Source: Paraburkholderia antibiotica
Lineage (GTDB): Bacteria; Pseudomonadota; Gammaproteobacteria; Burkholderiales; Burkholderiaceae
Direction of reading: 5' to 3'
DNA length: 64,000 nucleotides
Assembly: GCF_012927125.1 (NCBI RefSeq)
Contig: NZ_JABBFZ010000027.1
Location: 1 to 64,000, forward strand
The notes beneath the pieces were generated by a model, which saw only the letters and a program-made list of their open reading frames with translations, was not told where the DNA came from and did not search any database. Below, one piece after another: positions 60,535-64,000 of this stretch. The stretch's first letter is position 1, and each line of letters starts with the position of its first letter. Both the position numbers and the translations under genes were made by a program.

Positions 60535-60839
60535 TGTCTTCGACCTTCGAAATTCCGCTGACGCCGGTTCCTCGGACATTCCTCGTATCGCTGGTGGGAG
60601 CTCAGTATCAGTTCACGCTTCAATGGCGCGACCCTACCGGCTGGTTTCTGGACATTGCTGATTCGACCGGAAATCCAATGGTAAGCGGCATTCCGTTGGT
60701 GACGGGCGTGGATCTTCTCGCACAATACAAGTACATGTCCTTCGGCTTTGAACTCTGGGTGCAGACGGACGCCGCCGATGCACCGCCGACCTATACGAAT
60801 CTCGGGTCAACCTCGCACCTGTACGCAGTCACGCCGTAG
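60534..60839 (+). CDS. baseplate plug protein
   Basis: The 101-residue protein (EIPLTPVPRTFLVSLVGAQY, QFTLQWRDPTGWFLDIADST, GNPMVSGIPLVTGVDLLAQY) matches the small baseplate plug family seen in Pam3-like contractile phages. It closes the tube at the baseplate centre. Confidence 0.8.
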   Translation: MSSTFEIPLTPVPRTFLVSLVGAQYQFTLQWRDPTGWFLDIADSTGNPMVSGIPLVTGVDLLAQYKYMSFGFELWVQTDAADAPPTYTNLGSTSHLYAVTP

Positions 60840-60843
60840 TGGC

Positions 60844-61218
60844 TCAGTAGTCTCGCAGCCCTGGACGAGTGCGGGCGATCCGCATGCATGCCGCCCAGGC
60901 GTGGAAATCGTTGGAATAGTTGAATCCGCTCTCGGCCTTGCAGACGTCCCACATCTGTGCGCTGATGGTGTCGTCCTTTCCCAGGGCAACGATCTCTTTG
61001 ACGCCGTCCATTACGCCGTCCATGCAGGCCTTCTGCAGTGCCGGCTGGCCCTCGCCTGCCGCAAGATCGGCACAGCGCTGTTTCCATGCCTTCATGATCG
61101 CGAGATATTCCGCATCCGGCATGTCCTTCTTGGCATAGACGACCGTTGGTTCAGCGTATGCAACTGCCGTGATCGATGCGGCGGCAAAGATAGCGCAAAG
61201 GCGTACGGTTGTTTTCAT
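60844..61218 (-). CDS. secreted moron protein inside the baseplate cluster
   Basis: On the opposite strand to all neighbours, this 124-residue precursor has a Sec signal (MKTTVRLCAIFAAASITAVA, cleavage near AYA-E) and a mature helical domain of about 100 residues. It has four Cys (QRCADLA, QKACMDG, WDVCKAE, WAACMRI) that could form two disulfides. AAGGAG precedes the ATG at 61218. The family is not recognised. The location and orientation are typical of a lysogenic-conversion gene expressed from its own promoter. Confidence 0.8.
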   Translation of the reverse strand: MKTTVRLCAIFAAASITAVAYAEPTVVYAKKDMPDAEYLAIMKAWKQRCADLAAGEGQPALQKACMDGVMDGVKEIVALGKDDTISAQMWDVCKAESGFNYSNDFHAWAACMRIARTRPGLRDY

Positions 61219-61249
61219 TTTTTTCTCCTTATGAGCGGGTTGGCAAAAC

Positions 61250-62212
61250 ATGACTGCGCAGTTTCTGCGGAAGGTTAGCCTGATAGTAGGCAACGCGAGC
61301 GGTCAAGGGTTGGATCTGTCCGAACTTCATATCAGATTCACGATCTGGAGCGCAACAACGCAGAGCCCGAAGCATACGACGATCCGTGTCTATAACGTGG
61401 CCGACGCCACCGCCAAGCGGCTGCAGCAGGAGTTCCAGCAGGTTTTCCTTCAAGCCGGATATGGCGATAACGTCGGCCAGATATTTTCGGGTGCCATCAA
61501 GCAGATCCGCAAGGGACGCGAAAATGCCACCGACACCTTTATCGACATCATCGCAGCGGACGGCGACGAAGCTTACAACTGGTCGGTGGTGAACACGACA
61601 CTGGCCGCCGGATGGAGCCAGACGGACTACCACGGTGCGCTGATCCAGTCGATGTCGCCATACGGGGTAACGGCAGGCTATGTGCCTCAGTTCGCCTCGA
61701 CGCAACTTCCTCGCGGCAAGGTCTGCTACGGCATGACCAGGGATTACATGCGGCAGCTTGCCGGCGCATCTGGAACGCAATGGACAGTTCAGGATGGCCG
61801 GCTCCATATGATTCCCGTCAATGGCGTTATGCCTGGCCAGTCCATCGTCATCACGTCGGCAACAGGGATGGTTGGAATTCCTACGCAGACGGTCGACGGG
61901 ATTCTCGTCAAGTGCCTGCTGAACCCGAACATCATCCCCGGTGGCCGGATCCAGATCGACAACGCGAGCGTTCAACAGATTCAATTCGACGTGTCATACG
62001 GTGCCGTCAGCAACTTTTACGATCCGACCAGCGCAAACAAGAATACGGGCCTTGATGCCGATGGGTTTTATAAGGTCTACGCGATGACCCAGACGGGCGA
62101 CACGCGCGGACCAGCCTTCTATACCGACATGATCTGCGCTGCCGTCAATGGCACGCAGCCTCTCACGTCAACTTACACGAACGCTGTTGTGAACGGCCAG
62201 CAAGGAGGCTGA
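61250..62212 (+). CDS. baseplate hub protein
   Basis: The 320-residue protein (FLRKVSLIVGNASGQGLDLS, LHIRFTIWSATTQSPKHTTI, RVYN, FSGAIKQIRKGRENATDTFI) matches hub proteins of the gp44/gpD-like type in this phage group. It forms the central baseplate ring that holds the spike. Confidence 0.8.
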   Translation: MTAQFLRKVSLIVGNASGQGLDLSELHIRFTIWSATTQSPKHTTIRVYNVADATAKRLQQEFQQVFLQAGYGDNVGQIFSGAIKQIRKGRENATDTFIDIIAADGDEAYNWSVVNTTLAAGWSQTDYHGALIQSMSPYGVTAGYVPQFASTQLPRGKVCYGMTRDYMRQLAGASGTQWTVQDGRLHMIPVNGVMPGQSIVITSATGMVGIPTQTVDGILVKCLLNPNIIPGGRIQIDNASVQQIQFDVSYGAVSNFYDPTSANKNTGLDADGFYKVYAMTQTGDTRGPAFYTDMICAAVNGTQPLTSTYTNAVVNGQQGG

Positions 62213-62264
62213 AATCGATCCGCGCGAAAGATGGGACGACCCCGAAGAAGCGCTGCGCGTCGCG

Positions 62265-62954
62265 ATGGACGGACTCAAGTCTGGTCTCTGGACGTCCATG
62301 CCAGGAATCGTTCAGTCCTTCAACGCAGGCGCAGCGACAGCGACGGTTCAGATTGCGATTAAAGGAGTGGTGACCAAGCCGGACGGTAGTGCTCAGTTCG
62401 TCAATATGCCGCTTCTAGTCGATGTCCCTGTGCATTTTCCCAGAGGTGGCGGCTGCACATTGACTTTCCCGGTTGCGAAGAATGACGAATGTCTTGTCGT
62501 ATTCGCTGCTCGGTGTATCGATAGCTGGTGGCAATCGGGCGGTATTCAGGCTCCGGCAGAGCATCGCGTGCATGACCTGAGCGATGGCTTCGCCTTCGTT
62601 GGTTTCTTTTCTCAGGCCACGAAGATCAGCGGCATTAGCACGAACAGTGTGCAGCTTCGCAGCAATGACGCTTCGACCTCCATCGATCTGAATCCAACGA
62701 CGCAAAAGGTCACGGTCACCGCTCCTGGCGGGCTCTATGTGAATGGCCCGGCCTACTTCAGTAGCACCGTGATCATTCAAGGCCTGCTTTCCTGGCTTAA
62801 CGGCATGACTGGCAGCGCGGCAAGCGGTGTCGCGGCAACGATCACGGGCGTCATCAACTTCATCGGCTCTGTCACATCGAACGGGAAGGCGATCGACAGC
62901 ACCCATACGCACCACGAAAACGGTGCGGGCAGCAACACTAACCCGCCGAACTGA
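62265..62954 (+). CDS. baseplate spike protein (Gp138 N-terminal type)
   Basis: The protein has an OB-fold spike base (WTSMPGIVQSFNAGAATATV, PLLVDVPVHFPRGGGCTLTF) and a C-terminal THTHHENGAGSNTNPPN tip with His residues suited to metal binding. From the first ATG it has 229 residues. AAGGAGG at 62202-62208 and family-like residues before the ATG (IDPRERWDDPEEALRVA) suggest the true start is the ATC at 62214. Confidence 0.88.
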   Translation: MDGLKSGLWTSMPGIVQSFNAGAATATVQIAIKGVVTKPDGSAQFVNMPLLVDVPVHFPRGGGCTLTFPVAKNDECLVVFAARCIDSWWQSGGIQAPAEHRVHDLSDGFAFVGFFSQATKISGISTNSVQLRSNDASTSIDLNPTTQKVTVTAPGGLYVNGPAYFSSTVIIQGLLSWLNGMTGSAASGVAATITGVINFIGSVTSNGKAIDSTHTHHENGAGSNTNPPN

Positions 62955-62956
62955 TC

Positions 62957-63310
62957 ATGCGCTATCGAAAGCAAGATGCCAACGGCGACTACGTCTGGGG
63001 CCATCAGCAGAACGATTTCTGGCTGAATGCTCCGGATGGCGTCGCGCTGGCGATAAAGACGCGTCTCGCGCTGTTTTCGGGAGAGTGGTTCCTCGATGTG
63101 ACGGATGGCACGCCGTGGACTACGCAAGTCCTCGATAAGTACACGAAGGACCAGTACGACGCGGCGATCCAGGATCGAATTCTCGGCACGCAAGGCGTCA
63201 CGCAAATCACCGCCTACTCCAGTTCAGTCAACACGACGACCCGGACCCTCACCGTCACCGTGACGGTTGAAACGCAGTACGGCACAACCACGCTCTCGAC
63301 GACGATATGA
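62957..63310 (+). CDS. baseplate gp25/gp46-like protein
   Basis: The 117-residue protein (DFWLNAPDGVALAIKTRLAL, FSGEWFLDVTDGTPWTTQVL) resembles Mu gp46 or P2 W-like baseplate proteins, lying between the spike and the J-like gene. Its stop overlaps the next start (ATGA). Confidence 0.75.
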   Translation: MRYRKQDANGDYVWGHQQNDFWLNAPDGVALAIKTRLALFSGEWFLDVTDGTPWTTQVLDKYTKDQYDAAIQDRILGTQGVTQITAYSSSVNTTTRTLTVTVTVETQYGTTTLSTTI

Positions 63311-64000
63311 CGATTACCTCTGTTGCTCCCGTCATCAGCGCGACAGGGATCAGCGCGCCGGCTTTCTCGGATGTGCTCGCGTATGTGACTGCCCAGTATC
63401 AGAGCATTTATGGTACGGACATATACTTGGGCAATGACTCGCAAGACTATCAGTTTCTGTCCGCGGGCATCGCCATGCCGATCAACGACCTGAACGCCGC
63501 AATCATCGCCGCATACAACGCCTATTCGCCTGCCTCAGCACAAGGCGCGAATCTCTCTAGCGTTGTCAAGATCAATGGCCTGAAGCGAGATGTTCCAGAC
63601 AATTCCACGGTCGACCAGATCATCGTTGGCCAGGCGGGTACGACCATCATCAACGGCGTTACGCAGGATGAGAACCAGAACAAGTGGAGTCTTCCCGCCA
63701 TCGTCGCAATCCCGCCGAGCGGAACAATCACGGTAACTGCTACTTGCCAGACTCCGGGTGCCGTTCAAGCCGGCATCGGAGCGGTCAACCAGATCGCGAC
63801 TCCCACTTTTGGCTGGCAGTCGGTGACGAACGCAACGGCGGCGAATGCCGGGGCTCCCGTGGAAACCGATTCTCAGTTGAGAGTGCGCCAAGGGAATTCG
63901 ACTGCCCTGCCCTCGCGCACAGTATTGGAAGGTACGATCGGTGCAGTCTGGGCAGTCTCCGGTGTGACCCGCGTCACGCCATACGAGAACGACCTAAGCA
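63307..64000 (+). CDS. baseplate J-like protein (partial)
   Basis: The ORF starts at 63307 and runs off the right edge (231 codons visible). The N-terminus (SAPAFSDVLAYVTAQYQSIY, then GTDIYLGNDSQDYQFLSAG) and the later QLRVRQGNSTALPSRTVLEG are typical of Mu gp47/P2 J baseplate wedge proteins. The 3' part is outside the window. Confidence 0.88.
   Translation, partial: MTITSVAPVISATGISAPAFSDVLAYVTAQYQSIYGTDIYLGNDSQDYQFLSAGIAMPINDLNAAIIAAYNAYSPASAQGANLSSVVKINGLKRDVPDNSTVDQIIVGQAGTTIINGVTQDENQNKWSLPAIVAIPPSGTITVTATCQTPGAVQAGIGAVNQIATPTFGWQSVTNATAANAGAPVETDSQLRVRQGNSTALPSRTVLEGTIGAVWAVSGVTRVTPYENDLS

Overview
The window (about 60-65% GC) looks like a Burkholderia/Paraburkholderia chromosome segment interrupted by a large prophage. 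The host part (about 1-10,300) is a 2-aminoethylphosphonate (AEP) uptake and breakdown cluster of the type known from this group. All its genes are on the minus strand. From upstream to downstream they are: a DeoR-type regulator, the AEP-binding protein PhnS, the ATPase PhnT, the permeases PhnU and PhnV, a GntR/FCD regulator PhnR, phosphonoacetate hydrolase PhnA, phosphonoacetaldehyde dehydrogenase PhnY and an HD-domain oxygenase resembling PhnZ. PhnY turns phosphonoacetaldehyde into phosphonoacetate and PhnA releases phosphate and acetate. The transaminase (PhnW) is not in view.

A prophage starts at about 10.3-10.4 kb with a plus-strand tyrosine integrase and runs past the right edge (at least 53 kb), so only its left end is visible. 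A long leftward early operon (about 27.7 down to 11.8 kb) carries AlpA-like, Lar, cytosine methyltransferase, YqaJ-type exonuclease, annealing-protein candidate, HNH genes, a lipoprotein and many small membrane proteins. It starts at a promoter overlapped by a perfect 15-bp inverted repeat. The immunity region (27.8-31.1 kb) holds a LysR regulator, a toxin-antitoxin-like pair, a repressor without a visible S24 protease domain, and a divergent Cro-like gene. The operator sequences there resemble those at the leftward promoter.

The rightward early genes (31.4-42.2 kb) include ParB-like proteins, a DUF1376 replication protein whose gene contains an iteron-like candidate origin, a replication partner, an N4/N6 methyltransferase, a dATP/dGTP diphosphohydrolase, a phosphatase, NinB, NinG and a possible late regulator. 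Many neighbours overlap by ATGA or GTGA. A tRNA-Thr and tRNA-like fragments precede the late genes.

The late genes (43.7 kb to the edge) encode terminase, portal, Mu F-like protein, protease/scaffold, cement protein, major capsid protein, connectors, contractile sheath, tube, tail chaperones, tape measure and baseplate (hub, spike, gp25/J-like). This makes the phage a contractile-tailed myovirus of the DUF1073/DUF2213/DUF2184/DUF3383 type. A secreted-protein gene lies on the opposite strand inside the baseplate cluster. Lysis and tail-fibre genes must lie beyond the right edge.

The strongest leads are: a 318-codon ORF nested in another frame of the cytosine methyltransferase gene, with family-like sequence in both frames; a 40-residue prepilin-like peptide; an iteron and palindrome cluster in the replication gene; a probable -1 frameshift in the tail chaperone; a possible AUC start for the spike gene; and phage tRNAs with abnormal loops or stems. 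All functional statements rest on motif recognition by eye; no database search was run.
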